A stretch of 20,257 bases of DNA from a virus: IMG/VR virus record IMGVR_UViG_3300005588_000108, positions 1 to 20,257 of that record; one strand, 5' to 3'. Below, piece after piece: positions 6,030-14,825 of the stretch. Below the pieces are notes generated by a model. It saw only the letters and a program-made list of their open reading frames with translations, was not told the origin of the DNA and ran no database searches. How positions within the stretch are numbered: the first letter of the stretch is position 1; each line of letters begins with the position of its first letter. The translations under genes were made by a program, and so were the position numbers.

Positions 6030-6644
6030 ATGGCTGCCGGTGATTCAGCAATAGGTATTTGTTCAGATGCGTTGATTCTGCTTGGCGCAGCGCCTATCTC
6101 GTCTTTTACTGAAGGCACAGACGAGGCGAACACTTGTGATCGTCTTTACAGTGACGTAAGAGACTCTACCCTCCAGATGTACCCCTGGAGTTTTTCTTTT
6201 AAGAAGGTTCAATTAGCTCGTACTATCAATACTCCTGTTAATGAGTGGAAGTATGAGTATCAACTCCCATCAGACCGTATTGGCCCACCTAGAGCCGCTT
6301 TCACTAGCGATCAGGCTGGCGCTAGACCATTTACTGGTTGGGAGATTTATGGCGATAAGCTGCTTACCAATGAGACAGCTATCTATATTGATTATCAGTA
6401 TTCTGTATCTGAGGCAGCAATGCCTGTTTGGTTCATTCAGTTGCTCAAGTATCAGATGGCTTGGCACTTAGCAGAGCCTATTACCGATCAAGTATCTAAG
6501 ACTGATTACTGGAAAACAGTCGCATTAGGTTCACCAGGTGAAAATAATCGTGGTGGCTATATGCGTACTGCAATGAGTATTGACGGACAAGGTAATACGC
6601 CTCAAGCTATCGAGGATTACAGCTTAATAGCGGTACGCTACTAA
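6030..6644 (+). CDS. Tail tubular protein A (adaptor), T7 gp11-like
   Basis: A 204-residue protein, close to T7 gp11 (196). Family features visible are an N-terminal helix with CSDALILLGAAPISSF (11-26), then ANTCDRLYSDVRDSTLQMYPWSF, where the final W-S-F after a helix is diagnostic. The sandwich region follows with YQLPSD (77-82) and WEIYGDKLLTNE (104-115), then a C-terminal helical bundle with WFIQLLKYQMAWHLAEPIT. The protein forms a ring attached to the portal and joins it to the nozzle. An AGGAGA ribosome site a few bases upstream supports the start. The stop overlaps the next start as TAATG, giving one-to-one coupling with the nozzle gene, although no strong Shine-Dalgarno precedes that start. 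Confidence 0.92.
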   Translation: MAAGDSAIGICSDALILLGAAPISSFTEGTDEANTCDRLYSDVRDSTLQMYPWSFSFKKVQLARTINTPVNEWKYEYQLPSDRIGPPRAAFTSDQAGARPFTGWEIYGDKLLTNETAIYIDYQYSVSEAAMPVWFIQLLKYQMAWHLAEPITDQVSKTDYWKTVALGSPGENNRGGYMRTAMSIDGQGNTPQAIEDYSLIAVRY

Positions 6645-8626
6645 TGACTAAATACGTTGATATTCAGACTAACTTTACCAGTGGCGAGATTGACCCGTTA
6701 CTGCGTTCTCGTGTGGATATTAAGCAGTACCAGAATGGTGCTAGCAAACTAACTAATGTATTAGTACAGCCTCAGGGTGGTGTTAAGCGTCGCCCAGGTC
6801 TAAAGCATATCTATGAGCTAGATGCAGCTTACAATCCTGATGATGGTATTCGTTTAGTACCATTCGAGTTCAGCACATCAGACAGCTATATGTTGATGTT
6901 TACTGCTGGCAAAATGCACGTTATCCGTGACGGTGCTGTTATTGCTAACATCAATGGCTCAGGTAATGACTACGCAACCATTAGCGGGTTGACTTCAGCC
7001 ATGCTAGATACCATGTGCTGGACTCAGTCTGCTGACACACTGATCGTAGTTCATCCTGACATTCAGCCACTCAAGATTGTTCGTGGTGCTACCAATGCTG
7101 ACTGGACTGTTAGCTCGATTACTTTCGACAGCATTCCTCAGTACGCATTCACTATATCTACTAGCAACCCATCAGGCACCATTACTCCTGATGAGATCAG
7201 TGGCACTGTAACGATTACGGCTTCATCTGGCGTATTTAACTCAGGCCATGTCAATCAGTACATTAACGCATCACCTCAGGGTCGTATGCGTATTACTGAG
7301 TATGTTTCTAGTACTTCTGTTAAAGGTGTTACTGAGGTTCCATTCTTTGACACCAATGCCATTGCTAATGGCAACTGGGAGCTAGAAACAGGTTACGAAG
7401 ACGTTTGGTCTAGCTCTAAAGGTTGGCCTCGTACCTGTACTTTCCACGAGGGTCGTTTGTACTTTGGTGGTAGTAAGAGCCGTCCTACAACCATTTGGGG
7501 TAGTAAGATCGGCTTCTTCTTTGATTTCCAACCTGTAGAGGCTTATGACGACGATGCTGTGGAAGCGACGCTCGATACGAACACGCTCAATACTATCATC
7601 GACATCATCTCAGGCCGCGACCTACAAGTTTTCACGAGTGGTGGTGAATTCTTTATCCCGCAGGATACGCAACAGCCTATTACTCCTACTAACTTTTTTG
7701 TTCGTACTGGTACTCGTAATGGCGTAAGAGAAGGTATCCGAGTTGTTCAGCTTGACTCAGGCACAATCTATATTCGTCGCCAAGGTAAAGCATTGTCAGA
7801 ATTCCTTTACAGTGATACCACTCTGGCTTATGTAAGCAACTCAATATCACTATTATCGTCACATTTGTTGAAAGGCCCTAAAGAGATGGCTATCCGTAAG
7901 GCTACGTCTACGGATGAGACTGACTTGTTGCTTATCGTTAATGAAGACGATGGATCAATAGTGGCTTACAGCTTGTTCACTCAGCAGCAGGTAGTTGCCC
8001 CATCTGAGCTAATTACTGATGGTCAGTTTATCGAGGTTGCTGTTGACGTAACTGATATTTACGTTATCACTAAGAGAACATTTGATGGCACTGATAAATT
8101 CTTTGTTGAGAAATTTGACTCTACTGTTTTCACTGATTGCGCTTTCACTGGTGGCGCTGCTTCTGGTGCCACTTCACTTCCTCACGAAGACGCATCGTTA
8201 AATGTGATTGCTGACGGTAACGTGCTAGGTGATGAGACAGTTAGCTCTGGCGCTATTACATTTGACCGAGCATCTACTTCTAGCTATGAAGTTGGATTGC
8301 CATTCAATGTTGAAGTAACCACTATGCCAGTAGAAAAAGACATTGGCACAGGTACTCGATTAGGCTTTAAGAAGCGCATTGTTGAGGTAAATGCAGTTGT
8401 TGATTCAACCCAGCATTTGTCTGTTAATGGTGTATTGCTGCCAATTAGAGCGCTTGATACAGCAGGAACGCTAGATTCTCCAACGTCTGAATTTACGGGG
8501 ATCAAGACCCTGTATGGCAAGCGCGGCTACAGTCGTGAAGCTAAAGTATCAGTTACACAAGAATATCCACTCAAGCTCACATTATTGGGTCTTGAGTACA
8601 AGGTCGCTACGAGCGGAGGTTCATAA
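6644..8626 (+). CDS. Tail tubular protein B (nozzle), T7 gp12-like
   Basis: A 660-residue protein (T7 gp12 is 794). The N-terminus is diagnostic: NFTSGEIDPLLRSRVDIKQY (10-29) followed by KLTNVLVQPQGGVKRRPG. This opening is found in the podovirus tail-nozzle family. Further support comes from FEFSTSDSYMLMFTAGKMHV (75-94), a TFHEGRLYFGGSKSRPTTIW block in the propeller-like core and TDLLLIVNEDDG near 425. Six subunits form the distal tail tube that closes the virion and opens upon contact with the cell. The gene starts by one-base overlap with the gp11-like gene. A GGAGG site at its 3' end serves the next gene. Length and motif order indicate an intact gene. Confidence 0.93.
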   Translation: MTKYVDIQTNFTSGEIDPLLRSRVDIKQYQNGASKLTNVLVQPQGGVKRRPGLKHIYELDAAYNPDDGIRLVPFEFSTSDSYMLMFTAGKMHVIRDGAVIANINGSGNDYATISGLTSAMLDTMCWTQSADTLIVVHPDIQPLKIVRGATNADWTVSSITFDSIPQYAFTISTSNPSGTITPDEISGTVTITASSGVFNSGHVNQYINASPQGRMRITEYVSSTSVKGVTEVPFFDTNAIANGNWELETGYEDVWSSSKGWPRTCTFHEGRLYFGGSKSRPTTIWGSKIGFFFDFQPVEAYDDDAVEATLDTNTLNTIIDIISGRDLQVFTSGGEFFIPQDTQQPITPTNFFVRTGTRNGVREGIRVVQLDSGTIYIRRQGKALSEFLYSDTTLAYVSNSISLLSSHLLKGPKEMAIRKATSTDETDLLLIVNEDDGSIVAYSLFTQQQVVAPSELITDGQFIEVAVDVTDIYVITKRTFDGTDKFFVEKFDSTVFTDCAFTGGAASGATSLPHEDASLNVIADGNVLGDETVSSGAITFDRASTSSYEVGLPFNVEVTTMPVEKDIGTGTRLGFKKRIVEVNAVVDSTQHLSVNGVLLPIRALDTAGTLDSPTSEFTGIKTLYGKRGYSREAKVSVTQEYPLKLTLLGLEYKVATSGGS

Positions 8627-9141
8627 TGGAATTAGCAGCGTTAAAAGCGTATGCAGGCGTAGCTGCCTTAGCTGCTGGAGCGTTAAGTGCCGTAAGCACA
8701 ATAAAACAAGGTCAGTTTCAAAAGGCAGAATACAGCTTAAAAGCCAAGCAAGCTGAGCTTCAAGGTCGTCAAAATGCACTTAATTATAGCAATCAAGCAT
8801 TAGATGTTTTAAGTAATCAGCGTCGTATGGCTGGCTCATTAATAGCTAGAAGTGCTGCTGGCGGCATTGATCCATTCTCAGGGTCTCCAATGACGGTAGA
8901 TCAATGGAATGCGTTTCAGGCCGGTGAGGAATATAACCTTGGTCTTGAGAATGCTGACATGGCGATTGCTGGCGGCTTAGCTCAAAGTCAATCGCTACAA
9001 GCAGCAGGAAAGCAGGCAATGCAATCAGCATACTTAAATGCTGCTATTTCTGTTGGAACTGCTGTAGCTACTTATGGAAGTTTGTCTACGCCAGGAAATA
9101 CGGTGACAAACGCTAAAGGTCAAGTGATTAAGGTTCAGTAA
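8626..9141 (+). CDS. Internal virion protein, T7 gp14-like
   Basis: A 171-residue protein (T7 gp14 is 196) in the position of gp14. An N-terminal apolar helix (about 5-25, LKAYAGVAALAAGALSAVS) could cross a membrane. It is followed by a long polar helix rich in Gln, Ala and Lys, and a conserved-looking RSAAGGIDPFSGSP turn (75-88), recurrent in this family. A second helical part and a short variable tail complete it. In T7, gp14 is ejected first and forms the outer-membrane part of the trans-envelope channel. The same role is inferred here. Start overlaps the nozzle stop by one base with a GGAGG site upstream. Confidence 0.82.
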   Translation: MELAALKAYAGVAALAAGALSAVSTIKQGQFQKAEYSLKAKQAELQGRQNALNYSNQALDVLSNQRRMAGSLIARSAAGGIDPFSGSPMTVDQWNAFQAGEEYNLGLENADMAIAGGLAQSQSLQAAGKQAMQSAYLNAAISVGTAVATYGSLSTPGNTVTNAKGQVIKVQ

Positions 9142-10823
9142 TGGCATTACCTATATATAGAAAGCGTGGAATTATGTATGCAGATTTGCCTCGTGTTGAG
9201 ACTGCAAACTTAAAAGAAGGCGCTCGTGGTTTTGAAAGTATTGATCGCAAATTAGATCAATTATCCTCATTTATTAAACGTGAAGGTACTCAATACGCTA
9301 AAGAGCAGGCTATGCAGTATGCAGCTCAGAACCCTGTTACAGAGCAGCAGATTGCTGAAGCAGTAGCGTCTAAAGGTGAAGGCAAATCTTGGTTGTCAGC
9401 TCTTACTGGTGGCAATGTCTACGATGAGACGTTGCAAGCTGCTCAAGGCTCAATGCTAGCTAATCAGTTGTCTATCGAGGCACAAAAGAAGTTTCGTGAG
9501 CTTCAGGTAATGGCTGAGAATAATCAGCTTAGCTTTGATGACGCTCAGGTTGAGATTCAAGACATCATTGATGGTTATGCCACAACGATTAGTGCATTTA
9601 GCCCAGAAGCCTCTATCAAAGCTCGTGCTTCTATGGCTACTGCTGGTAATGGTGTACTTAAGTCTGTAGCTGAGAAACAGTCTAAAATCTTCGCAGCAGC
9701 ACAAGCAGCTAAGCTTGATGAGGACATTTTCTCAGTTAAGCGTTTTGCTGAAGATGAGTTCTATCGTGGTGATTCATGGAATCCTACAACTCAAACCTAC
9801 ATTCGTGCAGAAGATCGCATTGCGGCAATCTTTGAGCCAATCGAGTCCCAAGCAATGGCTATGGGCCAAGAGGGTCGTTTTCCTAAGCTGCTAGAAGCTA
9901 AACGTGAAGCTCGTATCAACGGTGTTACTCGTGGTTTGTTAGACGAGAAGTTTGCAGCTTCTCCAACTAAAGCTTACAAGCGCATTATTAATGGCGACTT
10001 AGGCGAATATGAAAGCTCTTGGGCAATGATGTCTGATGATGAGCGAGACAAGGTTAAGTCTAAGTTCCTTAAAGAAATTGCTGATCGTAAGAAATTCTCA
10101 GATCAAGCAGAAAAAGAACAAGATGAAACTTACAAGAAAATCTCTGTTGATTTGATGCGTGAAGCTGAAAACGCTGATCCTGCTCGTCAAAGAGAGATTG
10201 CTAATGAATTGTGGCAAAACAATTCTGATGCTGGCTCAATGGTTACACCTCTTGGCTACCTACAGAAACTATCTGAAGGCAAGATTGGTGAAGAGCTAGA
10301 TAACGATGAATTAATCTTTGAGCTAGAGACTGCTGTTGATGATGGCATGATGAATGATGAGTCTATTAAGTATCTTGCTCAGAATAATCAAATCAACTGG
10401 ACTCAGGCTCGTAAGTTACAAGATCGCATTGTAAAGACTGAGAACCGTGAGGTTCGTGCAGCAACTCGTAGAGCTGTAGCTGAGATTGACCAGTTAGATG
10501 TTAAGCCTGCTATCAAGACTCGCATGAAGGCAGAAGTTAAGGCTGAGATTTTTAAGGCTGAGCCTGGTGAAAATCTACAGGCATTGGTTGACGGTGCTGT
10601 TCAAGCACAAGTCACATCAATCCAGAATCAGCGAGCTGAGTCAGCTAAGCGTAGAATTGCAGCAGCACTCAAGAAAGTTCCTGAGTTCTCAAACTTAGAT
10701 GATGATGAGTTAGAAGCAAAAGCATCTCAGATTATGCAGAACCCTAGCTTGATTCCAATGATTAAGATGGATGATGGCGTTAAGCGTTCTATTGAGCGTT
10801 CACTAAAGACACTGGATCGATAA
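9141..10823 (+). CDS. Internal virion protein, T7 gp15-like
   Basis: A 560-residue, almost entirely helical and highly charged protein (T7 gp15 is 747). It has no signal peptide or membrane segment. N-terminal residues LPRVETANL and a FESIDRKLDQLSSFI helix (30-44) resemble openings of gp15-like internal core proteins. Long stretches of Glu, Lys, Gln and Ala, such as AEKEQDETYKKI near 330, suggest helical hairpins or repeats like those of the T7 core. In T7, gp15 forms the periplasmic tube of the ejection apparatus with gp16. Assignment rests on gene order, length and composition; sequence motifs are weak. It begins and ends in TAATG overlaps, with an AAGG site before its start. Confidence 0.78.
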   Translation: MALPIYRKRGIMYADLPRVETANLKEGARGFESIDRKLDQLSSFIKREGTQYAKEQAMQYAAQNPVTEQQIAEAVASKGEGKSWLSALTGGNVYDETLQAAQGSMLANQLSIEAQKKFRELQVMAENNQLSFDDAQVEIQDIIDGYATTISAFSPEASIKARASMATAGNGVLKSVAEKQSKIFAAAQAAKLDEDIFSVKRFAEDEFYRGDSWNPTTQTYIRAEDRIAAIFEPIESQAMAMGQEGRFPKLLEAKREARINGVTRGLLDEKFAASPTKAYKRIINGDLGEYESSWAMMSDDERDKVKSKFLKEIADRKKFSDQAEKEQDETYKKISVDLMREAENADPARQREIANELWQNNSDAGSMVTPLGYLQKLSEGKIGEELDNDELIFELETAVDDGMMNDESIKYLAQNNQINWTQARKLQDRIVKTENREVRAATRRAVAEIDQLDVKPAIKTRMKAEVKAEIFKAEPGENLQALVDGAVQAQVTSIQNQRAESAKRRIAAALKKVPEFSNLDDDELEAKASQIMQNPSLIPMIKMDDGVKRSIERSLKTLDR

Positions 10824-11926
10824 TGGAAGACAACTTAGACAGCTTCATTATGAAGGATTGGGAACGGTCTATTGGCCTTAGTGCTGAGACTGATGGTGTT
10901 CGTGATCCTGAGTCAGTATCAATGGAAGGTATTGAAACGCCAACTGATGAATCAGTGGGTGGCTATTTAACCAATCTTGGTAAAACTTGGGCGCAAATGT
11001 TTCGTGGATATACGGCTGCTGGAGCAGGCGCTTTAGGTGAGACTGAGCGTTTAATCCAAGGTATTGGTGAAGTTATTGGTCGTGAAGGTGATGAGTCAGC
11101 AAAAGATGCTTTCATGCGCGGCATACAAGAAGAGACTCAATTCTGGACAACAGAGGATGTAGCTAAGATGTTACCTGATGTACCTGGTGTGGAGCCTGGT
11201 GAGCTACAAATGGCAGAACAGATGGGTGAGATGATTGGCCCAACTGGTGCGCCTTTATGGATTAGCAAAATGCTAGGCGTAGCTACTCGACCACAAAAAG
11301 CTGTTGGCATGGGTGTTGGCACTGCAATGGCTTCTGAAGATGCAGCAGGCGCTTCTGACAAATCAGCAATTATTGATGAGCTATATCAAGACTTTGCTAT
11401 ATCAGAAGGTAATGGAGACACAACTGGCGCTGCACCTACTGGTAAACGTGGTCTTACTACAAGACTTTACAATGCCATGAAGAAAAAGCATGGCAATATT
11501 TCTGAGGAAGAGGCTAGCAAGCTTTACCTAGGCGAGGCTTACGACAAGTTTACGGCTGACTTAGCTGGGTTTGATCAGCTTCCTAAAGAGGCACAAAAAG
11601 GTATATTGGACGCTGCGTACAACATGGATTTCAATAAGATGTTGAAATTCAAAAACTTTGCTAAAGCTGTAGCGGCTGGCGATGTTGATGGTGCATTCAA
11701 GAACTTGCTAGATACAGCAAATATCAATGGTCAATCATCTAAAGGTTTGGCTAAGAGACGAGCTGAGTCATATAACATGGCTAGCCCAAGCTCTCCAATA
11801 ACTTCTGTAGAGCAGGATGCTAATGGAGAAATCCGTTACATGAAGGGTAATAATGTATTCTTCAGCTACACACCTCGCAAGGGAAAACATAAGTCCTCGG
11901 CTGCTGGCACAATAGGTATTAAATAA
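10823..11926 (+). CDS. Virion-associated muramidase with T4-lysozyme-like domain
   Basis: A 367-residue protein in two parts. Residues 1-180 are acidic then glycine/alanine-rich and of unknown fold. Residues about 185-320 resemble T4-type lysozyme (GH24-like). Glu195 in FAISEGN, then TTGA and T206 in PTGKRGLTTRLYN, occupy the places of the catalytic Glu and Thr. The C-terminal lobe is clear: QLPKEAQKGILDAAYN (252-267), a KNFAKAVAAGD helix, then LLDTAN (295-300) and KGLAKRRAESYN (307-318). The domain should cleave peptidoglycan locally as DNA is delivered. The gene lies between gp15-like and gp16-like genes, joined to both by TAATG. It therefore appears to supply the wall-degrading function that T7 places at the N-terminus of gp16, using a different enzyme fold. 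The Asp of the usual triad is not certain (Asp199 is a candidate). Confidence 0.8.
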   Translation: MEDNLDSFIMKDWERSIGLSAETDGVRDPESVSMEGIETPTDESVGGYLTNLGKTWAQMFRGYTAAGAGALGETERLIQGIGEVIGREGDESAKDAFMRGIQEETQFWTTEDVAKMLPDVPGVEPGELQMAEQMGEMIGPTGAPLWISKMLGVATRPQKAVGMGVGTAMASEDAAGASDKSAIIDELYQDFAISEGNGDTTGAAPTGKRGLTTRLYNAMKKKHGNISEEEASKLYLGEAYDKFTADLAGFDQLPKEAQKGILDAAYNMDFNKMLKFKNFAKAVAAGDVDGAFKNLLDTANINGQSSKGLAKRRAESYNMASPSSPITSVEQDANGEIRYMKGNNVFFSYTPRKGKHKSSAAGTIGIK

Positions 11927-14760
11927 TGATTGAGAATATTGACCCGTTATTGAATGACTCACCAGAGCAGCAGCAGGAAGAACTTGTTAGCGGCGTAATG
12001 ACTGAGGATTTGATGCCAGAGGTGTCAGATATTGCTCAAGTTGGCCTTGAAGAGTCTCCTGAGCCTGAGGCTACTGAAGTTGCTGGCCTAGGCAAAATAT
12101 TCAATGTACTGGGTAAAGCTGAGAAGCGTACAGTAGATAACCCTAATTTAGTGGGTAAAACTCAGCTAGAAGAAGCTGACATGATTGTACCGACTAAAGG
12201 TGCAGTAGAAGGCACTCCTCCTGAGACTGTCTTCAACCTCAACAAGATTAATGGCCCAGATGAGCTGAAGCAGCATATCGATCAAGTAGCCCAGGCTTCT
12301 GGTGCTGGCAAGATTGAGCGTATGGACTTTGGTCAGTTAACGGCTAAGGTTGAGGAATTAGGTTACTCAGAATCTTTCGTAGCAAAGATCATTAATCCTA
12401 ATGCCAAGCTGAATGCTGATCCAGGTGAAGTCTACAAGATGATGTTGGCTCTTACTGATGCTGGCAAACGCTCAATGGACTTGGCTAACAAGATCAAGGC
12501 AGGTAACTATGATGACGAGTTACTTGTTGAATTCCGTCAAGCAGTTGCCCTAGAGGGCGCTTTGGCTCGTGGTGCTAAGCGTAAGCAAGCAGATGTGGCT
12601 CGCTCTCTTGCTGTGTTCAATCAAGCTCGTGAAGCTGACGTAGATCGCGCATTCCGACTAGAAGAGGTTTTAGACGCTTCTGGAGGTCGTGGAGACGCTG
12701 TAGCACTTGCCAAGGCCTATGCCTCTGCCGGTAGCCCAGAAAAGGCTCACAAGCTCGCAGAGCGTACCCTAGGTGGTCGTGTAAAGGATATCTGGATCAC
12801 TACTTGGATTAACGGCATTTTGTCCTCTCCAGTGACCCATGTGAAGAACATGACAGCTAATGCTGCTTATGCAGGATTGAACCTAGCAGAAAAGCAGACA
12901 GCAGCTCTTATCGGCAAAACCCGTAACATTCTGTTTAACTCAGAAGACTACATCCGACAGCAGGAAATCTTTGTCGATATGTACAGCATGGGCCAAGGTC
13001 TCCGTGAGGGCTTAGCTCTGGGCAAGAAAGCTTGGAATCAGAATGAGCAGATCACAGGTCGCTCTAAGCTAGAAACTCGCACTATCAGCGATCCTTTCAA
13101 TATTGAGGTTGGCGAGAATGCGTCTGACTTCCAGAAGGCTCTAGCTAAAGGTTTTGGCTACTACGGTAAGTTTGTGACCATGCCTGGTCGTGCATTGATG
13201 GCAGAAGACGAGTTCTTCAAAGCATTCAACTACCGTCGTAATCTCAATAGCTTAGGCTATCGTGAATATGTCAAGACTCGTAATGAAATGCTTGATATGG
13301 GTGATGATTTGGCAACTGCTGAGCAGAAAGCTCAACAACGCATGCTTGATCTGATGAATGATCCACCTGATGATATTCACCGTGAAGCTGTTGAATTTGC
13401 AGAGGAAATGACCTTTACCAAAAAGTTAGAAGGCAATCTAGCGGCAATGGAAAAGATCGCTCAGCATCCTTTAGCTAAGATTTATGTTCCATTTATCCGT
13501 ACTCCTACCAACATTGCGATTGAGCTAAATAAGCGCTTACCTACTGCTGCCTTATCTAAGAAGGTTAGAGAGGATTGGGCTGCTGGTGGCATTCGTCGCG
13601 ACATGGTTATGGCTCGTGTCACATTAGGCTCAGGCATGATGTATGGCATTAGCTCTCTAGCATTAGAGGGTGGCATTACTGGTGCTGGCCCATATTCAGT
13701 TGAGCAGAAAAAAGCTCTCCAGGCTACTGGTTGGCAGCCATACAGTATCGTTTTCGACAAGAAAGACGTTTCTGAAGAGACATTAGCTGAGTTCAAGAAA
13801 TACTCTACCGTTACCTCTGGTACTGACAAAATCTTCGTTTCATACGCAGGTTTAGAGCCTATCGGTGCATTAATGGGTATGGGTGCTACTCTGGGTGAGT
13901 ACAGCATCATGGAGCCAGATGCTAAGAATATGGAAGACCTGATGATGGGTCTTGTTATCGGTACAAGCGATTATGTCTCTGAGCTACCTATGGTTTCTGG
14001 TATCTCTGAGGTTATGCAGACTTTCCAAGGTCGAGGCAAAGAAGGTGCTGATTACTACGCAAGTGTGATCAAGCGTCTGACTGAGCAAGCAGGTTCAGTA
14101 GCGATTGGTGGTACTCCAGCAGGTGCTTACAGCTCTTTGATTGCTTACACAGACCGTATTCTTAATCCTGAGCGTCGTCTGCCTAAGGCTGACATTGAGG
14201 AATATGACGATCTGAATCCTGTTGCTAAAGGCTTTATCGACTCTTTGGCTCAGTACAAATCTCGCAATCCATTCCTAAGCAAAGACGCTCCTTTGGTTTA
14301 TGACCCGATTACAGGTGAGCAGTTGAACCATGCAGCCTCTAGTGCTTGGATGCGAGCTTTCCCATTCAAGATTTCTGAGCAGAAATATAGTCCTGCTTAT
14401 GATGTCCTAAATGTATTTGATGTAGGCCAATACAAGCCTAAGAAAAAGATTGATGGTGTTGAGCTGACTCCTAGTCAGTACAACCGCTGGATTGAGCTAG
14501 CCACTACAACACCTGATGAGTATGGGAAAACCCTAGAGGACTCGATCGCTGAGCTGCCTTATGACTCTAGCTTCATGGCTCTAGCAGATGAAGACCCACT
14601 TTCGGCTCAGAAGTACATCAAGACCATTGTTTCTGATTTCTACAAGGACGCTAAAGAAGTGTTGATGGAAGAAGAGATCGGCTTGGTGGTTGGTGCTGAC
14701 ATTAAGAAAGCTGGCAAAGAGAAGAAGATTGAATCTCGAATTGAGGCAATGCTTCAATAA
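11926..14760 (+). CDS. Large internal virion protein, T7 gp16-like body
   Basis: A 944-residue protein, the largest in the window, placed where T7 has gp16 (1318 residues). The first 100 residues are acidic and probably flexible. A helical region follows, then NGILSSPVTHVKNM (about 295-308). Next comes a long block with YGKFVTMPGRALMAEDEFFKA and, near 480-540, EEMTFTKKLEGN and IYVPFIRTPTNIAIEL. These blocks recur in large ejection proteins of podoviruses. An apolar stretch around 557-592 could insert into the inner membrane. The C-terminus has SPAYDVLNVFD (near 820) and a charged helical tail. No lytic domain is visible here: it is in the preceding gene. The inferred role is the inner-membrane part of the ejection channel. 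It starts by one-base overlap with the lysozyme gene. Confidence 0.82.
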   Translation: MIENIDPLLNDSPEQQQEELVSGVMTEDLMPEVSDIAQVGLEESPEPEATEVAGLGKIFNVLGKAEKRTVDNPNLVGKTQLEEADMIVPTKGAVEGTPPETVFNLNKINGPDELKQHIDQVAQASGAGKIERMDFGQLTAKVEELGYSESFVAKIINPNAKLNADPGEVYKMMLALTDAGKRSMDLANKIKAGNYDDELLVEFRQAVALEGALARGAKRKQADVARSLAVFNQAREADVDRAFRLEEVLDASGGRGDAVALAKAYASAGSPEKAHKLAERTLGGRVKDIWITTWINGILSSPVTHVKNMTANAAYAGLNLAEKQTAALIGKTRNILFNSEDYIRQQEIFVDMYSMGQGLREGLALGKKAWNQNEQITGRSKLETRTISDPFNIEVGENASDFQKALAKGFGYYGKFVTMPGRALMAEDEFFKAFNYRRNLNSLGYREYVKTRNEMLDMGDDLATAEQKAQQRMLDLMNDPPDDIHREAVEFAEEMTFTKKLEGNLAAMEKIAQHPLAKIYVPFIRTPTNIAIELNKRLPTAALSKKVREDWAAGGIRRDMVMARVTLGSGMMYGISSLALEGGITGAGPYSVEQKKALQATGWQPYSIVFDKKDVSEETLAEFKKYSTVTSGTDKIFVSYAGLEPIGALMGMGATLGEYSIMEPDAKNMEDLMMGLVIGTSDYVSELPMVSGISEVMQTFQGRGKEGADYYASVIKRLTEQAGSVAIGGTPAGAYSSLIAYTDRILNPERRLPKADIEEYDDLNPVAKGFIDSLAQYKSRNPFLSKDAPLVYDPITGEQLNHAASSAWMRAFPFKISEQKYSPAYDVLNVFDVGQYKPKKKIDGVELTPSQYNRWIELATTTPDEYGKTLEDSIAELPYDSSFMALADEDPLSAQKYIKTIVSDFYKDAKEVLMEEEIGLVVGADIKKAGKEKKIESRIEAMLQ

Positions 14761-14825
14761 TGGTTAACAAGCGCATGATTTTTAAGTATATTACGGGGCA
14801 GGAAGGAGATACTTATGCCTATTGA
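14760..14825 (+). CDS. Possible 21-residue ORF in the gap before the fibre gene
   Basis: An ATG overlaps the preceding TAA by one base, exactly as at eight other junctions here. It opens a 21-codon frame that overlaps the fibre start by 11 nt. No strong Shine-Dalgarno precedes it, and the same bases hold a good promoter, so it is most likely a remnant or chance frame. Confidence 0.15.
   Translation: MVNKRMIFKYITGQEGDTYAY
14764..14792 (+). promoter_or_regulatory. Candidate sigma70-type promoter for the fibre and adhesin genes
   Basis: TTAACA (14764-14769), a 17-nt spacer and TATATT (14787-14792) each match five of six consensus bases. Transcription would begin near 14800, just before the AAGGAG site (14803-14808) of the fibre gene. 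That leaves a very short leader. T7 has phi17 at the corresponding place. It lies in the only other appreciable gap of the late region. Confidence 0.6.

Noticed and set aside
13482-13910. 142-codon - strand frame inside the gp16-like gene
   Set aside because: Opposite a conserved coding segment, without ribosome site or recognisable domain; considered a shadow.
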